Below, piece after piece: positions 13,866-26,385 of a DNA stretch of 64,000 bases (position 1 is its first letter; every line of letters starts with the position of its first letter). Source of the stretch: Calendula officinalis (taxonomy: Eukaryota > Streptophyta > Magnoliopsida > Asterales > Asteraceae). The position numbers and the translations under genes are program-made. The notes below the pieces were generated by a model, which was given only the letters and a program-made list of their open reading frames with translations, ran no database searches and had not been told where the DNA came from. The DNA lies in the NCBI GenBank assembly GCA_963853835.1, contig OY970820.1, positions 76,876,909 to 76,940,908 on the forward strand, written 5' to 3'.

Positions 13866-14400
13866 ACATATATAAAAAAAGTAAGCATAAATTTAACAAC
13901 CATCAATAATTAATAATTTCCTACTAATTAGATAATGTCAAGTTTATGTTAAAACTCTTGATTTTACAACTATTGAGTTTCTCAATCTTTATTAACATGA
14001 TTTATTTAATATTATAATAATGCAACATCAACATGAAACTCATTTTTTATAATTTATTATACTTACACAAACGAAAATAAGCATAAATTTAACAACCACC
14101 AATATATTTAATTAATATTTTACTACTAATTAGAGAATCACGAGATGTGAAAAATGACGATCAAAACCTATTAATTGGATTAAAAGTAAAATAACAAATC
14201 AAATGAACAACAATTTGTGACCATTAACATGACAAGATATCCATCTTAAATAATTGTGATAATATCATACACAATCGCATATACTATAATAATAACTATC
14301 ATATCATTATATAATATAATTTTTATACAAAATGTAAATAAACAACGAATAACAATTGTATAAATATATACAAAAGAGGTTGTGTAAATTTAAACAAAAC

Positions 14401-16588
14401 TGTAACGACCCGAAACTTGTAAATAAATAAATTGAATAAAAATATGATAAATAAGGATAAATCGTTTAAAGAACGTAGGAATTGGTTTCGTGTCGTTTGG
14501 ACACCGTATGAGAAAGTTATGGGCGAAACCGGGTCGAGACAAAGTTGAAAAGTGCAGCCCTGGCTACATCAGAAGTTCGCGACGCGAACTTATGGTCGTG
14601 ATCGGGAACTAGCTCCAGGGAGTTTGGCCTTTTATCACAAAGAAGTTCACGCCTGCTTAACGATCGCGAACTATGGAAATCGCATAGTTAGCGACGCGAA
14701 CTATTGTTCGCGTCGTGAACTCGTGTCGTGCAGCATTAAAATCGGGTTGGAGCTCATTTGATGAAGTAGAAAACCCTAGTTTTTCCTTTTGGCGATTTTG
14801 GAGCTCAAGTGCAGGTTTTGGGTGATTTCTTCACAAATCTTGGGTAGATTTCACTCCTAAGTGAAGATTTAAGGTATATCTTCACTCCTTGATCTTTGTA
14901 GCTTTAGATCCATGTATTTTGATGTATGGGTTTGAAACCCTAGCTCTTGGGGTTATGGGTTATGGTGATATAAGTGATGTATACACCTAATAGATGGTAT
15001 ATTATCAAAGGAAACAAGTGTATGATTATGATTTGTAAGAATCTTAAGGGTTTGTTAAACCTAGGGTTGGTAAATCACCATAATTGGGGGAAATGAGTTA
15101 ATAAGTGTTATCTAGAGATAGATGGACACATTGGTAGTAGAATGTGATGTTGATAATCTTGTGATTATTGTATTAGGCATTTGGTGAGGTCTTGGAAGGT
15201 TGACCGAATTGTGAAGCAAGGAAACTGACGTAAAGAATACGGTTGGAGCATTTATTTGCTAAGGTGAGTACATGAGACTTTTAAACTGGGTACATAGCAA
15301 ATAGTTTTGAAAGTACATATGATACTGTATCAGTCTTTATTAACAAATATTTTGATAAAGATAGTAATTGAAAATGTATGAGAGTATGTAGAATGTGATA
15401 CTAGAATGTGTCTAGTATGATTGATGAATTTGAAGTAAATTATGATAGATTCAAGTAATTATGGAATCTATGTTAATGAACAATAATAATGAAGTAATTG
15501 ATTAAAAGAATGTATACGGAGCCTTTATTAATAAATATGTATTAGTAAAGCAATTGGGAATGATTTTATAGTAATGAGTACCTATTGGTAAGATATGCTA
15601 ATAAAGGTAAAGAACGAATATATATGAGAAAGAATATGATGTGACTAGTAATAATTGTCTATTATAGTCAAGGAAGAGATAAAAGTATTATGTTATCGAT
15701 AAATAAGAAATGTATCTTATGTAGAAGTAACTGTGGTTGCTTACGATCGGGTCCATGGGACCATACAGGTACGTTCACACTGTGATGAACTAAGTATATG
15801 TCGTTAGTATTAGATGACTAACTTGTTTGATGTTGGATGTGATAGCCGAAGGCTTTGACTGTCATAACTGTTAGGTTATGGTAAGGGATAGATGGTGGTG
15901 ACGCGGGGGCCCCCCGGTCACTGGACGGTGGTATATATGTTTATACACCGAGTGTATATATGTTTATACACTAAGCACACGGGTGCTTCTAGTACGCATA
16001 TGTTTGGTACTAGGTATGTTAGGTTCTAATACATATATGTTTATGTATTAGACATGTTGGTGCTTCTGGTACATATATGTTTATGTACTAGATATGATAG
16101 GGCTTCTGGTACATATATGTTTATGTACTAGATATGATTGGGCTTCTGGTACCTATACATTTAGGTACTAGATATGTTTGCTAGGAAAGCAAAGTAGCTA
16201 GAGTCACAAAAGGGTGACTAGACGGTATTTATGTAGTTTATATATATGTTTATACATTTATGAAATGACTATTATTGGGGTCTAAAACCCATGTATCTCA
16301 CGAGGCTATTTTGTCTCACGTACTACGTTTGTTTTGTGGCTATGTACTCAGGTACAGGTTTGAAGTGATAGAAGGTTGCACTAGAAGTGGCCTAGAGATG
16401 TTTAGCTCGGGAGCTAATAGGTAGATCCCGTTTCCTATGGTTTTGATATACTCGGTGACACCGTATTTTTGTAAACTCTGATATAAGTTTTAAAGTTTTT
16501 GTTAAACTGTATTTTGGACAATATGTCAGCTATTGGGAAAATGTGTTTTAAATGATTTAAACGATGTTTTAAAAATACGGGTGTTACA
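14401..16588 (+). repeat. 5' LTR of the gag-only Ty3 element
   Basis: It is 2188 bp, TGTAAC...GTTACA. It includes a cluster of TTCGCG/CGCGAA palindromes (14575-14715), a near-perfect GC palindrome (15898-15921) and a 46-bp minisatellite (15926-16175). Relative to the 3' LTR it lacks about 36 bp near 15720, between short direct repeats. The 69-codon frame at 14552 recurs in the 3' LTR and is not a gene. Confidence 0.92.
15926..16175 (+). repeat. Minisatellite of about 46 bp inside the 5' LTR
   Basis: About five imperfect units have the core ACATATATGTTTATGT, framed by TGGTAC and GTACTAGA, so each unit is itself partly palindromic. The same array lies in the 3' LTR at about 21925-22172. Confidence 0.8.
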
Positions 16589-16591
16589 ACT

Positions 16592-16603
16592 TGGTATCAG
16601 AGC
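16592..16603 (+). other. Primer binding site, tRNA-Met
   Basis: TGGTATCAGAGC, three bases after the 5' LTR, is the usual complement of the initiator tRNA-Met 3' end in plant LTR elements. Confidence 0.9.
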
Positions 16604-16837
16604 TATAGTTTAAGTAAGTTAGGTTGGATGTCCATCCTAGTCTTAGACTGTAGCATTAGGAATGTAAGATTCATTGAGATCATTAGGTTGACCTTGAGAC
16701 TTTATGTTAAGTTTAGGGTTGAACCTAGGGGACCTATGAAAGTGATGTGATTATGGATAATCAGTGTTATGAGACTCATGAAACATACACGAGGTACTAA
16801 TAGTTTAATGTCTTTCGTATAGTCGAGATCGAAAGAA

Positions 16838-18061
16838 ATGGTTAACACTCGAAGAAGTGGGAAAGCCCCGGAGGGCCGGGAGGAGGATACACCTCATGTT
16901 GAGGTTGTGGTTGAACAAGAAAGTCAACCGTCGATGCACCGGGTGGGTGAATCGGAGGTCGGAGCTAATAGAACTCCGGTGACCATGGCGGACCTCCAAA
17001 CTATTATTGAACAACTCAAGGGAGTGGTGGCCGATGAAGTGCACCGCATAGTTGGGGACCGTGAGAGGTCGGATGGAGATCGTGTATCCGAGGCTAGATC
17101 GGATGAGAAAACCAGGGGTGGTGGCACTCGAGTGGAGAAATCCTCCACAGGTGGTTGTAGTGATGCAAGGGCGAGGCCCGATGAAAATTATGGTTGTTCT
17201 TTTAAGACATTCATGGCTTGTAAGCCAAACATATATACGGGTAGTTCGGACCCGAAGGTAACTACGAGGTGGATCCGAGAGACCGAGCGGGTCATCGGAA
17301 GTAGCAAGTGCAAGAAAACCGATATGGTGTTGTATGCATCTCAATTGCTAAAAGAGGATGCTATGGTCTGGTGGGACATAGTTTATGAGACCCTCGGGAA
17401 GGAGGTGATAGAGAGAATGTCATGGGATGAGTTTACCGCGAGGTTGAGGAAGAAATTTTGTCCCGACCGGGACTTGGAGAAAATGCATGAGAAGTTTGTG
17501 ACCCTAAGGAAGGGTGAGATGTCGGTCGAGGAGTACACGAGGGAATTCACGGGATTACTTCCGTTTGTTGCTAAGACCTACTCCGAGGAGAGGTTGAGGG
17601 TAGTTAGGTATGCTAGTGGGCTACCTTGGGATTATCAGTTGGAGGTAAAGAGAGCGGTCACGCTAGATGAGGCCATTAGTGCCGACCGAGGTGTGGAAGA
17701 GGTGAACGAGGCAAAAGTTGCCGAGAGGGCGTATGTGGGAGATAAGAGGAATGCCGAGAGTGGCTCGGGTACGGTTAAGAAGGGGAAGTTCACGTCGAAC
17801 TTCTCTAGGCAAGGAAGTTTAGCCTCGTGCAAGAGGTGTGGGAAGAGTCATACCGGCGAATGCAGAGGGGAACCGAAGATTTTCCATGATTGTGGGAAGA
17901 CGGGACATTTGGCCCGAGATTGTAGATCCAAACCAATGGCCGAGGTTGAGTGTTACTCGTGCCATGAGAAAGGGCATTATAGCCATGTGTGCCCGAAGAA
18001 GAAAACCGGATCGCTTGTGTCCGCGGTTCAAAAGAAGGCGGAGCCGGCAAGGGTGAAATGA
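16838..18061 (+). CDS. gag: Ty3-type Gag polyprotein
   Basis: This intact 407-codon frame begins at the first ATG after the primer site. Residues about 125-270 form a retrotransposon Gag capsid domain (F-M-A-C-K-P near 126, W-I-R-E-T-E-R, then the A-M-V-W-W and Y-T-R-E-F segments). A basic linker follows, then three zinc-knuckle-like motifs near the C-terminus. The first (CKRCGKSHTGEC) is shortened, the second lacks its first cysteine (FHDCGKTGHLARDC), and the third is canonical (CYSCHEKGHYSHVC). Gag would form the particle and bind the element's RNA. The open frame in an element without pol suggests selection for Gag or recent descent from an active copy. The stop is followed by non-coding sequence and not by a fused protease. 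Confidence 0.93.
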   Translation: MVNTRRSGKAPEGREEDTPHVEVVVEQESQPSMHRVGESEVGANRTPVTMADLQTIIEQLKGVVADEVHRIVGDRERSDGDRVSEARSDEKTRGGGTRVEKSSTGGCSDARARPDENYGCSFKTFMACKPNIYTGSSDPKVTTRWIRETERVIGSSKCKKTDMVLYASQLLKEDAMVWWDIVYETLGKEVIERMSWDEFTARLRKKFCPDRDLEKMHEKFVTLRKGEMSVEEYTREFTGLLPFVAKTYSEERLRVVRYASGLPWDYQLEVKRAVTLDEAISADRGVEEVNEAKVAERAYVGDKRNAESGSGTVKKGKFTSNFSRQGSLASCKRCGKSHTGECRGEPKIFHDCGKTGHLARDCRSKPMAEVECYSCHEKGHYSHVCPKKKTGSLVSAVQKKAEPARVK

Positions 18062-18356
18062 CGGTCCTTCCTACTCGCACGGGAGGAGGCGCGCGATGGG
18101 GCGTCAGGTTCGGGAGCTAAGAATTAGGCGGCCCGTAATTGTAGCATTTTATGATTAGGCCGGTGTACCATTTGATTCCCTAAGACTTTAGTTTTGGGTA
18201 CTATGGTAATCTTTCCAAATGTTCTTGTTAAAACCATGTTTTGAATGTTATGAATGTTATGAATGTTATTGTTAAACTTTATTTACTTAAAAGATTTGAA
18301 TTAGCAAGATTAATTAAGTGTCGATGAGAGTAGAGACATTTGGTAAGACCATTGTG

Positions 18357-18455
18357 ATGGATTGGTTGAGTATGCACCAAGCCAGTGTGTTGTGTGAGTA
18401 TAGCCATATTGTTAGATTGTTGTCCGATTTGGTGCTTACGGGAATTAGTAGATGA
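18357..18455 (+). pseudogene. Ty3 protease C-terminal remnant
   Basis: A 32-codon stretch begins MDWLSMH and continues through HIVRL. This resembles the G-M-D-W-L segment after the active site of plant Ty3 proteases. The catalytic D-T/S-G motif and everything downstream are absent. The remnant shows that the element derives from a normal Ty3 gag-pol element by loss of pol. Confidence 0.55.
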
Positions 18456-20346
18456 GTTGTATGACGTGAATAGTCATCGTGGGAATAACCTTCCGGGTTA
18501 AATGAATTTGTATTTTTGAAAATCATAGACCGGAGTGTCGCATGTGATAAAGGGTTGAGTGTCGAAACGACAAGTTTTGTTCATCGAACATGATTGGGTG
18601 CTAAGTCATGAGTTGCAAGTGTAGACAGGAGTCGATTGGTTGACTCAAAGATGACCGGTGAGTTATGGTTAATGGTGGTTAATGTGTAGGTGAAGCGAGA
18701 TGTTATTAGTTACCCGCGGGGTACAATGCATGTGCATTAGGTGATGGCCTTCGAAGGCATATGACGATGGAAAGGTAGTGTCATGGGAATCGTGTTGAGT
18801 AATATGTTAGATGAGAAACATGTTAGATATGCAAGAAAACGATAATGTGATATTATGCAATTGGTGCTAGAATACATGATGAATAATTGGGCGATTGAAC
18901 GAGTGAGAAAGTAGCAAAGCTATGTAATGTAAAAAGATGGATACCAGATGGTATTGGTGTGACATACATATATGTTTGTATATGTGCACAATAGAGGTGT
19001 ATAGATGATATTGGTGTGACATATACATATGTTTGTATATGTGCACAATAGAGATGTATAGATGGTATTGGTGACGTATACATATGTTTGTATATGTGCA
19101 CAATAGAGATGTTTAGATTGAACTGGCGTGATATATGTGTGTGTATATATATATGTATGTATATGTTTATGTGTCTATATGATGAATGTAGAACCATGTG
19201 ATTAATGAGTATTGCCATTATGTTATGGTAAATGAGAATTTGGCTTGAAATGCGGGTTGCATTTAGGTCATGTAAATGTAGGGGATGCCTACGATTTATA
19301 GAATAGAAGGAAAGAGAAACTCCTAGTGAGCAAATTACCATGTGGTAACCGAGACATAGTACACCGTATAAGGGTGTGGGACGTATTACGGTAGAGAGCC
19401 TAGTTCCGATAATTTAAGTTGATCAATGTGATACAAAGATGGTTGAAAGAATACTAAGTGATAGTATGAGTGACCAAGTGAAGGTCAAGAAACGGTAAAT
19501 GTTATTGTGACCTTATGTTAAGGTGTGACCCTTGGATTAACGGGGACGATTGATGAGAAAGTAATAATGGGTAGAACTGAGAGTGATAGGTTGGTAATGA
19601 TACGCCGTGGGTACGGAAATTGCTAGTTGGAAAAGGTATGGTTGACTTTATGTAAAAGTCAACGTTAGTCAACCCGTGATTGGTTGAATTGGTCTAAGAT
19701 GGACTTTGATTCTCGTTTTGATTTACTAATGAATATTGATAGCATAATGTGTCGATTATGTGTTTGTGAAAAAGTTGATGAGATGGTTGATTGAATTGTA
19801 GTCAGTTTATACGACTTGACCCGTTTGGGTGATTTCAATGTTGAAATTGGGAATCAAGTGTAAGACTGTAGTTGAATCATAAATTAAAAGTAAATTGTAA
19901 AGGAAAGGAGGATTTATGAAACCTTAAACGAGAAGGGAAAATGTTAAGGTTTAGTTGACTTTGTGCTTAAGTCAAAGGGTAAACAATGTGGGGATATACC
20001 AATGTCGGGATATATCGGCTTGGTCAAGGCTAGAGTTTGACATCCGTTTTAATCAGTTAGTTAATGGTGTGATTGTATCATACCATTGTTATGAGAATGA
20101 AAGGATTGGTCGAGAGAATGACGGTGTTATGGTCAAATTGTGAAATTTTGACCCGTCTAAGTATTGTGGGTTTTAAATTGAGTTCTAACCGTTCGGGCTC
20201 GATAAGATTGAGTAGATGTTGTGAAGCATAATGTTAATGGGAATCGGAATAAGAAATGTTGTTGGTGACGACCACAAGGAAATGAGAGCGTAATGCTCGG
20301 GTGTATATAGGTGGAAATTTTAGTGATTCCGAGGACGGAATCCTTT
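18456..20346 (+). other. Non-coding internal region of the Ty3 element, with a 57-bp tandem repeat
   Basis: I see no coding sequence here. At about 18950-19118 a unit of about 57 bp is repeated three times (core ACATATGTTTGTATATGTGCA). Its ACATATATGTTT core resembles the LTR minisatellite. Minus-strand frames rich in His, Tyr and Ile across this array are shadows of the repeat. Confidence 0.7.
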
Positions 20347-20361
20347 TAAGGGGTGGATAGT
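20347..20361 (+). other. Polypurine tract
   Basis: AAGGGGTGGATAG lies just before the 3' LTR and would prime plus-strand synthesis. Confidence 0.7.
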
Positions 20362-22585
20362 TGTAACGACCCGAAATTTGTAAATAAATAAATTGAATAA
20401 AAATATGATAAATAAGGATAAATCGTTTAAAGAACGTAGGAATTGGTTTCGTGTCGTTTGGACACCGTATAAGAAAGTTATGGGCGAAACCGGGTCGAGA
20501 CAAAGTTGAAAAGTGCAGCCCTGGCTACATCAGAAGTTCGCGACGCGAACTTATGGTCGCGATCGGGAACTAGCTCCAGGGAGTTTGGCCTTTTATCACG
20601 AAGAAGTTCACGCCTGCTTAACGATCGCGAACTATGGAAATCGCATAGTTAGCGACGCGAACTATTGTTCGCGTCGTGAACTCTTGTCGTGCAGCATTAA
20701 AATCGGGTTGGAGCTCATTTGATGAAGTAGAAAACCCTAGTTTTTCCTTTTGGCGATTTTGGAGCTCAAGTGCAGGTTTTGGGTGATTTCTTCACAAAAC
20801 TTGGGTAGATTTCACTCCTAAGTGAAGATTTAAGGTATATCTTCACTCCTTGATCTTTGTAGCTTTAGATCCATGTATTTTGATGTATGGGTTTGAAACC
20901 CTAGCTCTTGGGGTTATGGGTTATGGTGATATAAGTGATGTATACACCTAATAGATGGTATATTATCAAAGGAAACAAGTGTATGATTATGATTTGTAAG
21001 AATCTTAAGGGTTGGTTAAACCTAGGGTTGGTAAATCATCATAATTGGGGGAAATGAGTTAATAAGTGTTATCTAGAGATAGATGGACACATTGGTAGTA
21101 GAATGTGATGTTGATAATCTTGTGATTATTGTATTAGGCATTTGGTGAGGTCTTGGAAGGTTGACCGAATTATGAAGCAAGGAAACTGACTTAAAGAATA
21201 CGGTTGGAGCATTTATTTGCTAAGGTGAGTACATGAGACTTTTAAACTGGGTACATAGCAAATAGCTTTGAAAGTACATATGATATTGTATCAGTCTTTA
21301 TTAACAAATATTTTGATAAAGATAGTAATTGAAAATGTATGAGAGTATGTAGAATGTGATACTAGAATGTGTCTAGTATGATTGATGAATTTGAAGTAAA
21401 TTATGATAGATTCAAGTAATTATGGAATCTATGTTAATGAACAATAATAATGAAGTAATTGATTAAAAGAATGTATACGGAGCCTTTATTAATAAATATG
21501 TATTAGTAAAGCAATTGGGAATGATTTTATAGTAATGAGTACCTATTGGTAAGATATGCTAATAAAGGTAAAGAACGAATATATATGAGAAAGAATATGA
21601 TGTGACTAGTAATAATTGTCTATTATAGTCAAGGAAGAGATAAAAGTATTATGTTATCGATAAATAAGAAATGTATCTTATGTATAAAGTAAGTATGGAC
21701 CTCATAGGGTTCATAGATGTAGAAGTAACTGTGGTTGCTTACGATCGGGTCCATGGGACCATACAGGTACGTTCACACTGTGATGAACTAAGTATATGTC
21801 GTTAGTATTAGATGACTAACTTGTTTGATGTTGGATGTGATAGCCGAAGGCTTTGACTGTCATAACTGTTAGGTTATGGTAAGGGATAGATGGTGGTGAC
21901 ACGGGGGCCCCCCGGTCACTGGACGGTGGTATATATGTTTATACACCGAGTGTATATATGTTTATACACTAAGCACACGGGTGCTTCTAGTACGCATATG
22001 TTTGGTACTAGGTATGTTAGGTTCTAATACATATATGTTTATGTATTCGACATGTTGGTGCTTCTGGTACATATATGTTTATGTAGTAGATATGATAGGG
22101 CTTCTGGTACATATATGTTTATGTACTAGATATGATTGGGCTTCTGGTACCTATACGTTTAGGTACTAGATATGTTTGCTAGGAAAGCAAAGTAGCTAGA
22201 GTCACAAAAGGGTGACTAGACGGTATTTATGTAGTTTATATATATGTTTATATATTTATGAAATGACTATTATTGGGGTCTAAAACCCATGTATCTCACG
22301 AGGCTATTTTGTCTCACGTACTACGTTTGTTTTGTGGCTATTTCTCAGGTACAAGTTTGAAGTGATAAAAGGTTGCACTAGAAATGGCCTAGAGATGTTT
22401 AGCTCGGGAGCTAATAGGTAGATCCCGTTGCCTATGGTTTTGATATACTCGGTGACACCGTATTTTTGTAAACTCTGATATAAGTTTTAAAGTTTTTGTT
22501 AAACTGTATTTTGGACAATATGTCAGCTATTGGGAAAATGTGTTTTAAATGATTTAAACGATGTTTTAAAAATACGGGTGTTACA
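20362..22585 (+). repeat. 3' LTR of the gag-only Ty3 element
   Basis: It is 2224 bp and nearly identical to 14401-16588. It keeps the segment around 21685-21720 that is deleted in the 5' copy. The palindrome cluster is at 20536-20676 and the minisatellite at about 21925-22172. Confidence 0.92.
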
Positions 22586-22943
22586 AAACTAACTAACATA
22601 CCCTCTCTAAAACAAAATCATAAAGATTATGTTGGATTACCAACGACGATAAATAATAAAATCCCTATAGATCTTTGTTGTTGACTCCATTTGTTAATTA
22701 TTTTTTTTTATGCACCTTTGGAGTGTTAAATTTATTGCAATGTGAGATTGAGTATTTATAGATGCTAATGTGTAAGATTAATAAAACTTGAAAAGTCTCT
22801 TATTTATTGAACATTTTATAATTATAGTTATTCATATTTATTTCAAAACTCTTGGGCTTACAATTTAATAAGTTTGTTTTTATTATTATAATATAATTAA
22901 TATTAATTGCATCGTATTAATTGCAACTTCAAAATTGGAACTT

Positions 22944-22948
<5 letters not shown>

Positions 22949-23032
<84 letters not shown>
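22949..23032. repeat. (TA)n tract
   Basis: A pure TA run immediately left of the long-TIR element at 23033. Its continuation lies at 24680. Confidence 0.9.
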
Positions 23033-23036
<4 letters not shown>

Positions 23037-24674
23037 TCGAGTTATATTGAGAACCCTGATTTCAAAAAGAACTCTGAGAACCCTTATTAACCAATCAGAA
23101 TTTAGTAAATTAATTTTGATTTATTTAATTCATATTAATTATTCAGGGGTATTTAGGTCATTTTACATTTTTTATATTTTGTTTCCCTTTTGAGAATTAC
23201 CTAAAATTGAGGCATTAATTTCGGTAATTTATATTGTTTAATATATGTTATTTTTCTTTATGCATTTATGTTATTCTTATGGTTATGCATATATGTTATT
23301 TGGTATTAAATCCGAAAAATTATTGTTGTATATTTCTGAATTTATAATTGTGCATATATGTTATTTTAAGATTTTGCAGATATGTTACTTTAACGATGAT
23401 GCACATATGTGTTTTTTGCATTAATTTCAGAAATTTGTTGATATAAACTGAATAGCATACATGTACAAATAAAACATATGGATTCACAAGACTGACACTT
23501 ATGTTAGCCTCAACAAATATTCCTTTTATTACAACACATGTATCCGAGTGATAACATAACATATATATATATCCAAGCAAATAACACATATGTTTTTGAC
23601 GAACAAATTGTTGATCAGTTTTGAACATATGTGTTATAATAACTTTCATTTCAGATCCAACAATAAATCTTCCAAAGGATGAATTGCATCAATGATCGAT
23701 CATTATTCTTCAACCCTGACCCTTTTTTCCTTTTGCAACTCGAGATCTACAAATCTTTTATAAGTCCACCAATGTCCTGTATTTGTAAGAAGATAATAAT
23801 CTTAAGAACAAACTAAATACAACAAATGAAAAGTATAATTAAAAAAATCAAAATGCTTCAAGAAATTAAACTTTCAACCGCTTCAAGAAATCAACTAAAC
23901 AGAAAAATTAAAAAAAATTGTCGCCATCATCATCAAAATGCTTCAAAAAATTCAACTGATTCAAGAAATTAATCCAATACAACAAACAAAAAACGAATTA
24001 AAATATCAACTCTTTCAAAAGAAATTCAAGATACCAACCTCGTATTCATCACAAAAATTCTAATTAAAGGCCAATTTAATTGGTTCAACTAAAAGTCATG
24101 TGACCACCATCGGTATCATCATCAAAATTGCTTCGGACAAAAGCCATTATCGAACCGGAATATGGCCGCCGCAACTGCAAGATACACGACGACGATGATG
24201 ACCGCAACTGCAAGATACACTCTCATCTTCAACAATCATACCGTGGCCATATATCCCGACACCCATGAACATTACACCTAACCTGGGATGCACCGACAAT
24301 TGAGATTGAAATCATATTCAGCAGTTTGAAGTTGTAGCCGCAAAGATTATTTATGGTTTGTGAGGATAAGTTTTTTGAACGCTGGTAGAAATAAATGGGA
24401 TAGAGGGGAGTGGGTTGGTGAGAAGAGATAGGGGGTGGGCGAGTGTTTTAAGGAAACCGTATATTTACACTTTTTTTAAAATTTTCTTTTAATTCTTTTT
24501 TTCTAAAATTACTAATTCACCCTTTTCATTAATTAATTTCCAAATATATAATTTGATTTATTTATAAATTTGACATAATAAATCCTAACCGTTAATCTTA
24601 AATCTAATGGTCTAGATTGGTTAATCAAGAGTTCTCAGAGCTCTTTTTAAAATCATTGTTTTCAATATATTCCT

Positions 24675-24679
<5 letters not shown>
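23033..24679. mobile_element. Long-TIR DNA transposon, non-autonomous (MULE-like)
   Basis: The two ends are inverted copies over about 60 bp, starting AGTG at 23033 and ending CACT at 24679. They share blocks such as AAAAAGAACTCTGAGAAC and TTAACCAATC with several mismatches. It sits between two (TA)n tracts, so the target duplication cannot be read. The interior (23120-24600) is AT-rich and I recognise no transposase. A (C/T)ATATGTTAT-type motif recurs at 23240-23640. Long imperfect TIRs suggest a Mutator-like element, but the class is an inference. Confidence 0.6.
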
Positions 24680-25017
<338 letters not shown>

Positions 25018-25283
25018 TGCAACTTCAAAATTGGAACTCAATTTATATATATATAGATATATAGATTATTTGCATGGTATTGATTGCAACTTCAAAATTG
25101 AAACTCAATTTTTATATATATATATAGATTTATTATTATAATTATTTATATTTATTTCAAAACTCTTAGGCTTACAATTTAATAAGTTTGTTTTTATTAT
25201 TATAATTTTATTAATATTAATTGCATGGTATTAATTGCAACTTCAAAATTGGAACTCAATTTTTATATAGACGAGCCAGCATG

Positions 25284-25302
25284 GCCCGTGCGATGCACGG
25301 AC
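25284..25302 (-). other. Helitron 3'-terminal hairpin (unit 3)
   Basis: It has the same hairpin as at 5369 and 12034, with one stem mismatch (GCACGGAC). It is followed on the minus strand by CATGCTGGCTCG. Confidence 0.65.
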
Positions 25303-26385
25303 TTTATTCATGATACGAAGTTATTGATATCAACCGCAAATTATGACTAAAGCAAAGTGTTACGGAGGTAAATATAAAGTAAATAAACATGAATGTTTAT
25401 ATTAGCATAACACAAAACATGTTATTCATAACACATAAGTGCACTACAAAGATATTCGTGCTTTGTATTTTATAAGTGTAACTATACATAAACGGTGTTA
25501 TGTCTTAAGTACACTGATAAATTAGTGCTTGTATAATGCCGGTGGACTGACTTTGCTGTCAGCTGGGTCGGGCCAGATCGAAAGCCCAACATTCGGATGT
25601 ATATGCAATTAAATGACTATTTCGTTCATATATTTGGGCTCAACCACTAATTGGTTTTTAAAAGGATAAGTTCGGCCCTTTACAACTTTTTAAGGGATGG
25701 GCCTCGTTTCAATTAGTGTTAGCCGTCCAGAGTGTGTCCTAATTTCCGATCTCTTCTAGTTCTCATCCGACAGATTTTCACGGCGATCGGTGTCTTTTAT
25801 ATGTCAAATGGTCGGAAACCGACGACAGTCCGCACCGAATCCAGCTAAACCGTCAGGTACATCTCGATTTCAATTACTGTTATCAGCCTGTTGTTCGTCA
25901 TTCATCTCCGGCAGTTGTATTAGATGTAAATTTTCATGGTATTATAAAATAAGTACAATATCATTTATATATTTGTCTCATTTATTACTTAACATTATAA
26001 AAGGATGACTGTTTTCCAATAATAGATAGAGCTTGAGTAAAAACGATAAAAGAGTTTCATCATCAATGGAAAAAAAGCACCCAAATTAGAAGACGAAAAG
26101 GAGATGATCTTCGATAAAGGGCCCCATTTATTTAGGTATTTTTAGTGTGATCATAACTGAAAACGTCATAACAGTTAGCTATTTAAAAGAAAAAAAAATT
26201 ACTAATCACTACACTTTTATATATAATTAGTTAATTACTTGTTTATTTAGGAATAAGTTTAGTCACGTGGTTAACTTTTTGTCCAAATTTACTAAATTGT
26301 TTAAATCTTAAGTAACAGGTTGACATGATAAACATAACAATTAGCAGAAAGTGAAGAAAATGCAAATGAGTACCATTTATGTTAC

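Larger units (their letters stand above)
14401..22585 (+). mobile_element. Gag-only Ty3-type LTR retrotransposon (TR-GAG-like)
   Basis: This complete 8.2-kb element begins TGTAAC and ends GTTACA. AAAC lies on both sides (14397-14400 and 22586-22589), consistent with a 4-5-bp target duplication. It has 2.2-kb LTRs, a tRNA-Met primer site, a gag ORF, a small protease remnant, about 1.9 kb of non-coding sequence and a polypurine tract. Reverse transcriptase, RNase H and integrase are absent, so movement would depend on a related autonomous element. The LTRs differ by about two dozen substitutions by eye (around 1%) plus a 36-37-bp deletion in the 5' copy, so insertion was fairly recent. Confidence 0.9.

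Noticed and set aside
14552..14761. 69-codon frame repeated almost identically at 20513-20722
   Set aside because: It lies in the two LTRs of one element and covers the palindrome cluster, so it is a duplicated non-coding region.
16805..17344. 179-codon minus-strand frame opposite the Ty3 gag
   Set aside because: It is a shadow of the plus-strand gag, whose capsid and zinc-knuckle domains are clear.
18853..19341. His/Tyr/Ile-rich minus-strand frames
   Set aside because: They translate the 57-bp tandem repeat in the non-coding part of the Ty3 element.
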